Assembly: GCF_023856365.1 (NCBI RefSeq)
Contig: NW_026042416.1
Span: forward strand, 62,001 to 126,000
Direction: 5' to 3'
DNA length: 64,000 nt
Source of the DNA: Brienomyrus brachyistius
Lineage: Eukaryota > Chordata > Actinopteri > Osteoglossiformes > Mormyridae
The notes beneath the pieces were generated by a model. That model was not told the DNA's origin and ran no database searches. It worked only from the letters and a program-made list of their open reading frames with translations. Position 1 is the stretch's first letter. The number at the start of each line of letters is the position of its first letter. This document shows positions 21,100 through 32,385 of this stretch, piece by piece. A program made the position numbers and the translations under genes.

Positions 21100-23460
21100 C
21101 AGTTCAGTAGCCTATTCTTCAGTATCTGCATTTAAGACCACCAACTGCTCTTTCTCCTCCTTCGCTCGTCGGCTCAGAGTATTGGACTTGGTAAGTAATG
21201 TTGCCCTTTTGGTTCCAGCAGCACTCTCTGCTTCCTCTGCCATGTGCTCAGCATCCTTTTGTAAACTCTCACATACACTTTCCAGTGAGACTCTCTTCCT
21301 CTTGAGTTCCTCAAGTTTTCTTTTTTGCTTTTCGCTCATCTTTCACCTTTGGTCAGAGGCGCTTTGGTTGCTCCCCCACACACTCTGACATGGTCGCATA
21401 TAAGCCTCTGTGCAACAACTGTTTCCTCTGATAAGTTGCAGGTCTCCACCTCTATTCGTTCCACTTCGGCTTGCCCATAGGACAGCAGCAGCAAGTTCTT
21501 GCAGAACATCCAGAGGTCAGGATAAGGCCCACTAACTTTTTGATGTAAAAAGACATCAACTTTGGATGGTGCTGAAGGAATGAAGGATATAAAATCCAAG
21601 CCTTTTGCCTCATTGTGCAGGTGATTATCAGACTGCTGGGATATTGCATCACCTGTAATTACATTAATTACAGTAGATTAGATGCAGATCAACAATGTCA
21701 ATACACAGAATCACATGTAGAATAGGAAAGTGATTTATAACCCAATTTTCCTATGATACCATAAATGTGCAATCATTTTAATTTAATCTTGAGATATCTC
21801 TAGGCTCATCAAAGAAAATATAACTGGGCTGATGCTTCTTTTCAAACACCAAGAGTCGGTCTTCTAAATACTGCTAAAATCTACGTGTTAACACTATTCA
21901 GTTCAGGGACGGATTATGGGTTGTGTGGGCCCCTGGGTAAAACGTTCGCGAGGCCCCCCCCCACCACCACCACCTGCACCACCACCACAACCACCACAAG
22001 TCAAGGGCCCTTGGCAGCCAAACACCCTCCCTATAGGGTCAGGGGACCTTGTAGGCAGAGGATCAAAGAATGTAGGCCCTCTAAAATAGACAAACGAAAA
22101 TACATTGCTGATAAGCGTTGCAAATTGTTTTGGGCTTGGGGCCCACGGGCCCCCTGCACCCCAAGGGCCCCTGGGCAGCGGCCCCGCTAACCCGGTTTGT
22201 AATCCGTCCCTGATTCAGTTAGATGTGAAAAAAGAAAAGCATAATTTAAAAATAATATTCTGAACTATCCTATTCTTATCCTATGATTTACCAGCAGATA
22301 TCCTGCCTGCCAACCGATTCTCCTGCGCAAACTTCTGCATGAGATTTCTCCTTTTCTGCTGGCAGTTATCTGGCTGGTGTGCATTTTGTTTGGGTCCAAG
22401 CACGTCATCTCATGTACAATCGAGTACTTCAGAGGGCATTTATCCAAGGCCTTTTTGCACATTTTTGAGAGCACAATCTGGCAATTTTTTTTAATCTGAA
22501 GGACACCAAGGTCACTTCCACTGCCTTTGGCTCCTGACTGTCTCTGACAAAAAGATGGTTTGTCAAATTTCCAGAATCTTTCTGCACACTCAGCCCAAGG
22601 TTAACACTACCTCAGCTGTACATATCAAACCAGCTCAAACTCCATGTTATTCACATATTTTTTACTTCACAATTGTTTGATACATTTGTATGTAAAGATA
22701 CCAGTGAATTCACAGAAGTCCCACCTTGATGACAGCCATTCCTATATCCACCTCCTTTGGACTGAGCCAGAGTTTTTGCCTGTACAACAGCTGTACATGT
22801 TGCTACACAACACTTAAACATTCTATTTCCTCAATGAACTATTTTTTTTGCAGCAAAAGCCATGAAGCAGCAATAAAATCTTTAAAATATGCTTACCAAT
22901 AAATATGGTTCTCCCATTTAAACACATGTAAAGATAAACCATGGATATTTAAAAATCATGGGTTCGTTAATGAGTTTAAATGTTATTGAATGGCTTACCT
23001 TAAACTTCTCCAGTAAGTCTTCAGCGGTGGAGTGGCTCATGTACTGTGATCCCAGAACCAGGACTGCACTCGAGAGCCATTCTCATAATTCACCCAATAC
23101 CTGACATGCACATCCAGTTGTTTTCTTTTGATGGTCCTATTCATACTTACGTCAAACATGACAACGAAGCTCCCTTTTAATATATGGAGCGAGTCCAAAT
23201 CGCGCAAGAAAAGCGGTTTTATCTTTACCACAAGTGACCCTGCGAGTCAGGGAACATCACCCTGGAGACGGTGTGAATGTCATCATTGGACGTATAGGAG
23301 TGATGTCGGCAAACCGTTTGCAAAGCCCATAGCACTTCTGCTTTCAGTGTGGGTTGAGGAGGATGTACTGAAGGCATTATTTGTCATGGGATCCGGAGAC
23401 ACTGCCAAAACGGGTGTAGGCCTATCTTTAGAGGTTGTACTTATCTCCACTGAATAAACA
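21100..23460 (-). pseudogene. hAT-like transposase-derived gene relic
   Basis: Minus-strand pieces appear in the order expected for a multi-exon, transposase-derived gene that I have seen repeatedly in fish. About 23430-23250 gives WALQTVCRHHSYTS then MFPDSQ. About 23231-23000 gives SFVVMFDVSMN then VHVRYW. About 22480-22330 gives MCKKALDKCPLKYS and CLDPNKM. A 3' exon begins after an acceptor at about 21656 (LLLLSYGQAEVER, then VAQRLICDHVRVCGG). The last part (21339-21112) is a lysine/glutamate-rich coiled coil in another frame. Frameshifts, stops and missing blocks show it is dead. Assignment to hAT-type rests on the C-terminal dimerisation-like block and is inference. Confidence 0.5.
21904..22212. 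mobile_element. hAT-type MITE with perfect 8-bp target duplication
   Basis: A 309-bp element starting CAGGGACGGATTATGGG and ending TAATCCGTCCCTG, with terminal inverted repeats, flanked on both sides by ATTCAGTT (21896-21903, 22213-22220). The interior is C-rich with a CCACCA run. It inserted within the transposase relic, so it is younger than that relic. Confidence 0.88.
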
Positions 23461-23500
23461 TTTGAGGAAAATTTTTAGGTTAAAATCTGGGCTTATTCTA

Positions 23501-24669
23501 TACTGAACAAAAATATAAACGCAACACTCTTGTTTCTGCTCCCATTTTTCATGAGATGGACTTAAAGACCTACAATTCATTCCAGATACACAATATTACC
23601 ATTTCTCTCAAACATTTCTCACAAATCAGTCTAAATGTGTGATAGTGAGCACTTCTGCTTTGCTGAGATAATCCATCCCACCTCACAGGTGTGCCACATC
23701 AAGATGCTGATCTGACATCATGGGTAGTGCACAGGTGTACCTTATACTGCCCACAATTAAAGGCCACCCTGGAATGTGCAGTTTTTTGCTTTATTGGGGG
23801 TCTGGGGACTCAGAACCGGTCAGTATCTGGTGTGACCACCATTTGCCTCATGCAATGCAACACATCTTCTTCGCATAGAGTTTATCAGATTGTCAATTGT
23901 GGCCTGTGGAATGTTGGTCCACTCCTCTTCAATGGCTGTGCGAAGTTGTTGGATATTAGTGGGAACTGGTACACGCTGTCGTATACGCCGGTCAAGCACA
24001 TCCCAAACATGCTCAACGGGTGACATGTCCGGTGAGTATGCTGGCCATGCAAGAACTGGGACATTTTCAGCTTCCAAGAACTGTGTACAGATCCTTGCAA
24101 CATGGGGCCGTGCATTATCTGTCTGAGTGGCTGGTCTCAGACGATCTTGGAGGTGAACCTGCTGGATGTGGAGGTCCTGGGCTGGTGTGGTTACACGTGG
24201 TCTGCGGTTGTGAGGCCGGTTGGATGTACTGCCATATTCTCTGAAACGCCTTTGGAGACGGCTTATGGTTGAGAAATGAACATTCAATGCACGAGCAACA
24301 GATCTGGTTGACATTCCTGCTGTCAGCATGCCAATTGCACGCTCCCTCAATGCTTGTGGCATCTGTGGCATTTTGCTGTGAGACAAAACTGCACATTCCA
24401 GGGTGGCCTTTTATTGTGGGCAGTATAAGGTACACCTGTGCACTACCCATGATGTCAGATCAGCATCTTGATGTGGCACACCTGTGAGGTGGGATGGATT
24501 ATCTCAGCAAAGCAGAAGTGCTCACTATCACACATTTAGACTGATTTGTGAGAAATGTTTGAGAGAAATGGTAATATTGTGTATCTGGAATGAATTGTAG
24601 ATCTTTAAGTCCATCTCATGAAAAATGGGAGCAAAAACAAAAGTGTTGCGTTTATATTTTTGTTCAGTG
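23501..24669 (-). mobile_element. Internally deleted Tc1/mariner element, long TIRs, TA target
   Basis: The ends are inverted repeats more than 150 bp long (ACTGAACAAAAATATAAACG at the left; its complement at the right), bounded by TA dinucleotides at 23499-23500 and 24670-24671. The element is only 1169 bp because the middle of the transposase gene is missing. The arms are still highly similar to each other, so the copy is fairly young. Confidence 0.92.
23820..24386 (-). CDS. Tc1 transposase with in-frame internal deletion (188 aa)
   Basis: Starts at the ATG at 24386 and stops at 23820, an uninterrupted 188-codon frame compared with about 340 for intact Tc1-family transposases. Residues 1-75 contain the bipartite paired-like DNA-binding domain (ALRERAIGMLTAGMSTRSVA and the second HTH with SRLQRRFREYGST). 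The deletion joins this region, after an AT-hook-like basic stretch, directly to the TDNARPH block, so the region with the first catalytic aspartate is absent. The second aspartate (DNARPH) and the last acidic residue (SPDMSPVEHVWD) remain. It cannot catalyse transposition but could bind the TIRs if expressed. Tc1-like element context: 23501-24669. Confidence 0.85.
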   Translation of the reverse strand: MSHSKMPQMPQALRERAIGMLTAGMSTRSVARALNVHFSTISRLQRRFREYGSTSNRPHNRRPRVTTPAQDLHIQQVHLQDRLRPATQTDNARPHVARICTQFLEAENVPVLAWPAYSPDMSPVEHVWDVLDRRIRQRVPVPTNIQQLRTAIEEEWTNIPQATIDNLINSMRRRCVALHEANGGHTRY

Positions 24670-24671
24670 TA

Positions 24672-25120
24672 CATTGATTTACAGAATCAAATTTAAAAAA
24701 CAAAGATACACTGATTTTATACAGATTACTAACTTTTGGGGATCACAATACAAATCTAAATATTTTAGACAAGTTACTTATCTGCTTATTGAATGGTGGG
24801 CGAAAAAAATATCTGTATAGTGTCCATTATCTAAAACCCCGCAATGACGTAGTTTGTGTTGTTCTTAAAATAATATTAACTTAAACGGTCAATCTGATTT
24901 TCTGGAGGAAAAATAATAGTTTTGATGAATCAACAGCTTGGGAAAATAGTCGCTAGATTAATTCAAAGAAAAATTGTCTGTAGTTGCACCTCAACAGTAT
25001 AACCAGTGATAATACTATATAAATAAAATTAAAGTAATGGCACCAGCATAGACAGACACAGTAACAGTACAGAATGAGGTAACAGTGGCAGTGTGAGGAA
25101 ATGTCAGCGTCACTGGCTGG
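24672..25120. other. No gene recognised
   Basis: AT-rich spacer between the Tc1 element and the LINE remnant. Confidence 0.5.
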
Positions 25121-25426
25121 TTAACAGCAATGGGGAGGAAACTTGTCTCTAAATCTGGAAATGCTTGTGCAGATGGATGGATGGAAGGTGAAAAGTGACA
25201 GTGCTGGGTGGCTAGAGTCTCTCAAGGTGCTGCTTGCTTTTCTGAGGCAGCACCTGAAGACGATGCCTTTGACCGCCAGAAGCTGTGTGCCCGAGGAACT
25301 GGAAGCTGTTGAAGCCTCTACAGCATCCTCTGCGATGTAGATAGGACTTTGGGGAGTCATCCGTTTGCGAAAGTCCAGGATCAGCTCCTTGGTTTCTCTA
25401 GCGTTGAGGGTGATGTTGTTATACAT
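25121..25426 (-). pseudogene. L2-like LINE reverse-transcriptase remnant with internal deletion
   Basis: The minus-strand frame carries LNARETKELILDFRKR, an RT motif found after the catalytic palm in L2-type LINEs, and a C-terminal tail block (LRKASSTLRDSSHPALSLF). The sequence between these two landmarks is shortened, and the upstream RT domain is absent. Confidence 0.65.
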
Positions 25427-26892
25427 GGTGAAGAGCTGGGCCTACAAATCCCAGCATTCAAGAGGTGAAAATACAGACTTAGAGGGAATTTGGGAAAAGT
25501 GAAAAAATCCTCTTTACTCGTGTCTGTATAAATCTCACCAAGCGTAACTTTGCAGATTAAAGACTGGCTGAGAGTGTAAATGTAAACGCTGATAAGGAGT
25601 CAGGAACAAAGTGCTCATGTAGTGCACACCTGGGTCCAGAGGGCCCTTGTTCAGATGGAAAACTGAACAGGCATCTTTTGTGCTAAATGACAGCCGGTGC
25701 TGCTCAAGATGATGGACACTATGGGGAAATAAAAAAAAAAAGAGTTTTGAATGAAAAGACACACAAGAGTAACAGTGCAGCCTTGGTCACGTCTCCCCAG
25801 CTCATGACTGGACCAGGCTCCACATTGACCCCAAAACTGGCTTTACACACAGGAAACTCACTGAAACTCAACACAACATTGTCCTGATCTTGCCTGGGGA
25901 GTTTCACCTGGTTACTGAGATGACCGGCAGCACAGACAGTCTTACCAGCAACAGATATGCTATTAAGGGGTGCGAAGCGTCTGCTGCCAGCACATGGCTT
26001 TATATCTGTCGGCTGCATTTGCGCTGCTCCTCCCTCCTATAAAGAGGACAGTTGAACAGCAGTGTGAAGAAAGGGCACAGAAGCAGAAGTCAGTGGAAAA
26101 AGCCCCATTACTAACCCTAAGCCCAACTTACTGCAAACAGCCCACTGTATTTCATATGTCTGCTTCATATTTTCCATTTAATTGCCATAATCTCTGGCAG
26201 TCAGTGACAAAAGTTATTTACCCTTAAACAGTACTGAGATTGAGTAGAGTGAGGTACTTAAGCGGTATTATGGAAGAATAAAAGCTGAGTCCCATGTCCA
26301 GGCGAGATGCGTAGCTGACAGGCTGATGAATGTTTCAAACTCTTACCTCCACCGTACTGACAGGAACGGCGAGCTGCTGTGGCATCATGGCATTAAACTT
26401 CTGTTTCTCCAGGGAAGAAAACAACCAAGACCAACCTTAATAATCCACACACTTTGAAGACTGACATAAATGGTAAATATGAGACGTAAATATCATCCAA
26501 CACTACCAGGTACTCAGTGAATACTCAGTCATGCAGAAATATAATCTAAAGTTATAATTATGGGGACACGTGGCCGTCCACTGCAGGTGACAATGTCCTA
26601 AACTCTTTCATACTTAAAGAACACATACAGTTATTACTTTGTAAGGATGCATAAAACTCCAGTTCAGTAAATTTATGGAATATATACTGCAGCAACTACT
26701 TTATAGTCATTTATTAAGTAACTGACTTATTTCTTCCCTGCGGGAACTTGTAATTATGCTGAAATAAAAATGTAACTTAACAGCGTTAAAAAGAACTCAG
26801 GAATCCAGTCCAAAATGCTTTAGTTTGACATGTGATCAAAATTCAAACTAAATTTCATAGAGTAAACTAATACATGATAGCATCCATGCAAA
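25427..26892. other. No gene recognised
   Basis: Weak open frames on both strands (for example 25719-26018 minus and 25970-26227 plus) without motifs, splice context or repeat homology that I can name. Confidence 0.4.
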
Positions 26893-27740
26893 AGATCAAC
26901 GGCAGAACAGGGGCTCTTAAGGCAGACTGCATTAAAAAGGAATTAATCATCTCTCTCAATTTAAATTTGGGATAATAATTCTCTTCAGAAGCCTCCATAG
27001 AATAGTGCATCCATCCCCTCACTTATGTGTAGAGACGTATCCTAAGGCTCTGGCAACAACATTCAGGTCAACAGCATCAAAAATTTCACAGCTAGTTTTA
27101 AAACTTGTTTTTCACTTTACGTTACAGCAAGTTAGTTAATATTAAATTATTGCAACGTGCAGATTAATAGTCAGAAAAGGTTTTTGAAATTTACATAATG
27201 ATAAATGAGAACTATATTTGATTACTAATTACTGTTGACTAATTTCCTGTCTGGACTTTTCCCCCTTCATTGTTAAAAGTCATTATATGTCTGGGTGCCA
27301 GTCAGTGGAAGCACACAGACACCTGGCCTATTCATTCAGCACCAGCCCATCAAGTAGAGAATTCAGCACCACGGACAGTGACCTGTGTTACTATGACATC
27401 AGGTCATTGGCTCTAAATATTTTTCTAGAAATAACTAAATGGCTCTATTGTAGAAATTTCCAGCCAGAGACTGGGTTCCTATATGAAGAGAATATTATTA
27501 TTCAGACAAAGAAAATAAACTACAGAAAACTAGCTCTGCATGTCATCTCCCCTTTACTCCTTAAGCAGGGCACACGCACATCAACAAGTACCAATGCAGC
27601 AAATACAGATGAACAATTTCACAGCTTCAGAAGAAGTCAGATTTCTGTGTAATTCAGAGATTGTCAAAGACTTCTGATAGAACATTTTCTGCACTTGAGT
27701 CTAATTTCAAGATAAATTGCACCTGGGTCTATTAAAACAA
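26893..27740 (-). repeat. LTR-like repeat, copy B (solo-LTR candidate)
   Basis: Aligns with copy A from GATCAACGGCAGAACAGG (26894) to about 27740 without the 1-kb insertion, so it shows the uninterrupted unit of about 0.85 kb. No gag fragment or polypurine tract follows, as expected if it is a solo LTR. A 121-codon open frame (27287-27652, plus) lies antisense to the presumed element orientation. Confidence 0.55.
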
Positions 27741-28675
27741 GGTGATGCTGCCTGACCTACCAACCAAGGCTGGGGAGGAAACGTAGGAATACAAGGAAAG
27801 CAAGGAAGAAAAGCAGCCACCCTATCTCATGGTCACGGACACAAACATCAGGGAGTGTTATGAAGAAGACACCACACTTAGGACCATTGGTTTTACGCAG
27901 TGAATTACACCAGAGAGAGTTTTTACATTCTAGCTGTGTTATGTAACATTCCTCAGCCTTCAGCTTTTTTCCCCACACAATGCAGGACATGCAGGGGTGC
28001 CAAACAAAACAGTGGAGCTGCAGTGTAGCCAATTATTTCTTTCAGTAGTTTTAAGATGGTTTGTGAGGTTGTGTGTTAGAGATGGCGGTGAGCAACACTG
28101 AGGCATCTCAGGGAACCATGTTGCCCATATTAAAAAACATGCACGCATGCAACTCAGGCAATCCAGCATTTCTTATTTCAGTTACGTATGACACTGCATG
28201 TTGCGGTTTTACATGTTCACTACAAGTCAGTGGTTTTTTCCTTGTATGATTATGGCCACATTCACACCAAAAACACACTAGACATACTGTACAAGGCACT
28301 CAAGGGAAAAATTCTCAGAACACAAAGTGAATGTATCAACCGAAGAAGGATTTTTCCTTTTCGGAATATTCATTTTTTTCCATGTGGAACCACTGTCCAT
28401 GATTCAATTGAGTGCATTCAAAGAATGATACATCAAAACTAATAGTGACAAAATATTCATTTAATATGCATTGTACATGAATGTAGGACTTAGATGTTGA
28501 TGAATTTCTCATCAGTGAAGGGCATATACACTTAAGGGGTATTATGAAAAAAAAAGTTGAGAACCCAGAAGTAACTATCCGATTAAAGATGTAATCTGGT
28601 ACATGTGCAGACCAGTGATGGATATGTAAATGATTCAAATTGCAAGGAGTTGGCATGTTTAATCACCAGACACAG
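27741..28675. other. No gene recognised
   Basis: No supported exon or classified repeat. The 3' part may include the decayed left end of the Tc1-like relic that follows. Confidence 0.4.
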
Positions 28676-29345
28676 GATGCCTCGTAGTCACATTAGACAG
28701 TGTTAACGGCACTTGACGGAGTTTGATAGGGTTGCATTGCGGGTTTACATGAAGCCAGGTGGTCATGTGCTGCAATTGCATGTGGGCCATGCGGATATCA
28801 CAGTGGCCTGATATTGAAACCAATGGGCACGTGAGGCATCCACACACGTCGTGAAGTTTCTGGTCATCCAAGACAGACCAAGCCAAGGAAGGATCGTCGG
28901 ATTGTGCTCCAAGCATCACAGATCCCCATGACACCTGCGCCTGATATATGGACACAGCTACTGGACTCTCTACAACACCCTATATCATCGTGTCGCGATG
29001 ACTGGCATCAGCTGGACTACGGGTTCACCGTCCCATGCATAGGCTGCCGTTCACAATAGCACAGAAACGGTTGCGTTTGGAGTGGTGTAGTCACTGGGAG
29101 GCATGGACTGATGGACTGATGACGACTGGCGTCCTACCATGTTCAGCGATACATCTCAGTTCTGCAGTACCACAGATGACCGTCATGTGCGTATGGTGGC
29201 GCTGCAGGGAGAGGAGCAATCCTGCCAATGCTGTGGAGTGACACACCACACTCTGACGGCACAGTGGTACACCAGTGACATCCTAGTAGTATCCGGGCCC
29301 AGGGGTGTGCTATACCCTACTGACATGGGACCAGCAGTGTGACCA
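28676..29345 (+). pseudogene. Decayed Tc1/mariner-like transposase
   Basis: Plus-strand frames show the ordered landmarks of a Tc1-like transposase: an N-terminal HTH region near 28680-28830, the block RLEWCSHWEAW followed by DDWRPTMFSDTSQF near 29070-29165 (the first catalytic Asp region, S/D changed to SDTSQF), and LTAQWYTSDILV near 29255-29290. Stops and frameshifts occur throughout. The domain with the second and third catalytic residues is missing. It belongs to a different subfamily from the element at 23501. Confidence 0.65.
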
Positions 29346-30072
29346 TACCGCCAACTCCGTGGTCCGTTTGATCTGATGATTATAATCATCGCGATACAGT
29401 CACATGCCCTTTCATCACATGCAGATTTCATTTTCACAACTTAGTCTGTTGCCCTTCACTTTTTTGCCACTGAGTTTGTGTTTTGACACTAAGTTGATGG
29501 GAATTGATTATTTAAGCGTCATCTAAAGAGCTTATATTAATTGGGTAAATTGCATAAGACTCACATGGTATTTTGAAAAGATTCCCATATGCGCTGATTA
29601 GCTGGGGTTGATCCAAGCAGCTGTGCACTTTTCTCCTGTAACATAAAAGTTTGCTTTTAGGACAGAAAACAAGGTTAAGACCATATTATGTAGTTTACAT
29701 CTATCAAAATAAAACCAAAGTCACTGTTACCAAAAGAGTAACCATGTGTTATCAAATTTCCTAACATTTTGCTTCATCTTACTTTGGATGCCCATGGTTA
29801 GGAGAGAAGCAAAAATCTGCTCAATCATAAGAAAGACTTTTATTGCTACAGGGAGTGAGATCTTGTTGCAGGTGACAAGGCAGGATAGAGTGTGTTTAGA
29901 AAAATAATGAAGAGGGAATGTGAGTGTGAGCTATCGTGGCATCTGTGTATAACCCAATATGGCGGCATCCTTCTGAATGTAAATAACATAGCCGGCTTAA
30001 TTAGCTTAATCAAGCGTAATTGAACTAAGGAAAATTTAGCAATATACTTTCCCTGCTTGGTGTGATAAATAC
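29346..30072. other. No gene recognised
   Basis: AT-rich spacer; nothing identifiable. Confidence 0.45.
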
Positions 30073-30165
30073 AGCAGCAGCTGCTGGTGGACGGGCTACA
30101 AACAGACATCAAGAAGAAATCCCACCTCACAGCCATTTACTGTACCAAACCCCTTAATGTAACTT
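30073..30165 (+). pseudogene. gag fragment attached to LTR copy C
   Basis: Encodes LLVDGLQTDIKK, nearly identical to the fragment at 13085-13330 near copy A. Homology begins abruptly at about 30073, so the 5' part of gag is lost here. It continues directly into the non-coding segment shared by both copies. Confidence 0.5.
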
Positions 30166-30598
30166 GTAAAGATGTAGGTATTGGCGTATTCACACATTCA
30201 TTTGCAGTGTCCACTTCCTGTCCAGTAAATTTGGCAGGACGGAATTTGAATAACCTATAGGTCTGACTCATGTATGCGGCTGAAGGAGTAAAGATAGAAT
30301 GGGTGAAGAATCCTGTTATACAGTCCTAGTAGACCGAGAACCACCTGATTGCTACTGTAGTTGGAATCAAGGGCTGAGCTGCATGGTGGCCTGGGGGACA
30401 ATCATGAAAACACAGACCCACTGATATCCTCAAAACCCACAATCAAAAGGGGAGTCAGGCACGGTGGCCAACCACTTGGCCCGTTAAGCCACATGGTGGC
30501 CCGATGAGCAGGCAAACACACTATGGGCTAAGGGGTACAAGACAGAGGAGAGAATAGGATGGCCAGTGACATGTGAACAGGACAAGGCAGGGATGGAT
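30166..30598 (+). repeat. Non-coding gag-to-LTR segment of element C, with polypurine tract
   Basis: Colinear with the reverse complement of 12711-13082. Ends in the purine-rich stretch GGACAAGGCAGGGATGG immediately before the LTR-like start at 30599. It contains one extra block near 30475-30540 compared with element A. Confidence 0.6.
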
Positions 30599-31867
30599 TC
30601 TGACATAGGTACCATACTACTTTGTTTAAATATGCCCAAGTGCATAGAATGTTTTAGTGCAAGTCTTAGACAATGGTATCTCTGAATGACACCGCAGTCT
30701 GACTCTTCCTGAAGGCCCTGAGAAGTTGTTTGTATGCACTTGCTGCCTTGACACTTGCTGATGTGCGTGTGCTCTGCTTGAGCAGTAAAGGGGAGATCAC
30801 ATGCAGAGATGATTTTCTGTAGCTTCTCAGTCCGAGTAAAAATAAAATCTTCTCGTTATATAGGAACCAAGTCTCTGGCTGGAAATTTCTACAACAGAGC
30901 CATTTAGTCATTTATAGAAATATACAGAGCCAATGAAGGAACCAGATGTCACAGCACAGTAACACAGGTCACTGTCCGTGGAACTGAATGAATAGGATAA
31001 CCGGCCAATGTGTTTGTGTGCTTACACTGATTATATGTCAGGGGGGAAAATATTTATATCATTGTTGCGATGAACGTCATTCCAGCAAGTGGTTACGTCG
31101 TTCACGCAAGTGGTCATGCGGAACCAAAGTTTACTCACCTGTGTGCACCCGAGGGGAAGGCATTAACGGACGCACCTGCTCTTTATTTTGGATAAAGTCG
31201 GCAAAACGCATTGGTAGCGCGACAAGCAAAGGGTCAAATCTACACCAAGTGCTTCTGGAACTGTGCTGCGATTGTGTACTGAAAAGTAGACTCTGAACGG
31301 ACAGCCGGTAAGACCATGAACCATGCGTGTTGGACTTTGTTGCAAATGTTATTTGTAGCAAGCACTACCTGTTGCGAGTGGGGTTTATTTCTTAATGGGG
31401 TGCGCTAATGAGGCATTGAGGCGCTGGTGCTGGCTTGTAACATTATATGAGTTGTGGTATTTGACTGTATTAGGAATAAATGGTGTGCTGTAAGTGTCTT
31501 AATGACAATATGTGGAATGCTGTTTTATTGATTCAGATGTTTGCATTAATGCGGTTTAAAAGGGGGGGTTCTATTTTTAGTTTATCTAAAAGTTAAATAT
31601 TAAATTGCTAAAAAGAAAAAAAAAAAGTATTAAGGGTGAACTTTCCTTTTAATAATTCATATGGGCAGAAGTGTTAAACCTATTGTTCGATTGTCTAATT
31701 GGTTAGCTTTTCATTGCAATTTATTGCGTTGAGTAACTCATTTATGTGTTTCCCCAGTGGTTTGATCTTAAACTTTCATGTTTGGAGGAATTTTATTCAG
31801 AACAAGTTATGTATAATTGTGTGGAAATTTGAAGCTGAGATTGGTCATTTATTGTATATTTTGTGTG

Positions 31868-31907
<40 letters not shown>

Positions 31908-32385
31908 TTTAAAGTAAAATTTTGTGTTTGCTCATAAGATAGATTGGTGAAAGTTGGTGTTTTGTGGTTTAAGGTTTTTCACCTGTAAATGCCTGGCTTG
32001 AGGAAAGCGAAGATAAAATAAAAAGGGATAAAGAGTCCAAAAAGAAGGCCTGGTTATTCTGAGTGAAATCCAGTTATATGTTCAGTTTTGGTACATCTCT
32101 ATCAAGTGAGGGGTAAAGCACAGTAAGAATTGTGATCACTTGACAATCATTGAGGGGAAAAATGTAAAAATATATACAGTAAGGACAATATAATCGTAAT
32201 TTAATGTATCCCTTCTGCTCTTTAAAAAGCACAATGTCTGACTGACAAATATGTCTATTATTAGCACATTTTAATAATTTAATTAATATTAAGCAGTACA
32301 CCTATTTCCTGTAATCACTCTGCGTTAAAGCAATTTTTAAAACTAGCTGTGAACTGGATGCTGTTCTGACTGTTGTTGCCATGGT
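30599..32385 (+). repeat. LTR-like repeat, copy C (interrupted)
   Basis: Starts TGACATAGG at 30599-30607 and matches copies A and B to about 31043. The remaining unit is found at about 32100-32385, where the block ending ...ACTAGCTGTGAACTGG matches 10950-11100 of copy A in reverse. The segment 31044-32100 is therefore an insertion. The repeat stops abruptly at 32385, next to the zinc-finger/transposase relic. Confidence 0.55.
31044..32100. other. Insertion in LTR copy C; (TA)n microsatellite
   Basis: Absent from copies A and B. Contains an A-run near 31616 and a (TA)n run at 31869-31903. No coding signature; the type of inserted element is not recognised. Confidence 0.4.

Noticed and set aside
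27287..27652. 121-codon open frame (and homologous frames at 11242 and 30911) repeated in three places, which first looked like a small unknown gene family
   Set aside because: It lies antisense to the gag-polypurine-LTR orientation inside an LTR-like repeat, is interrupted in copy A, and has no recognisable motif. Shared openness is explained by shared descent.
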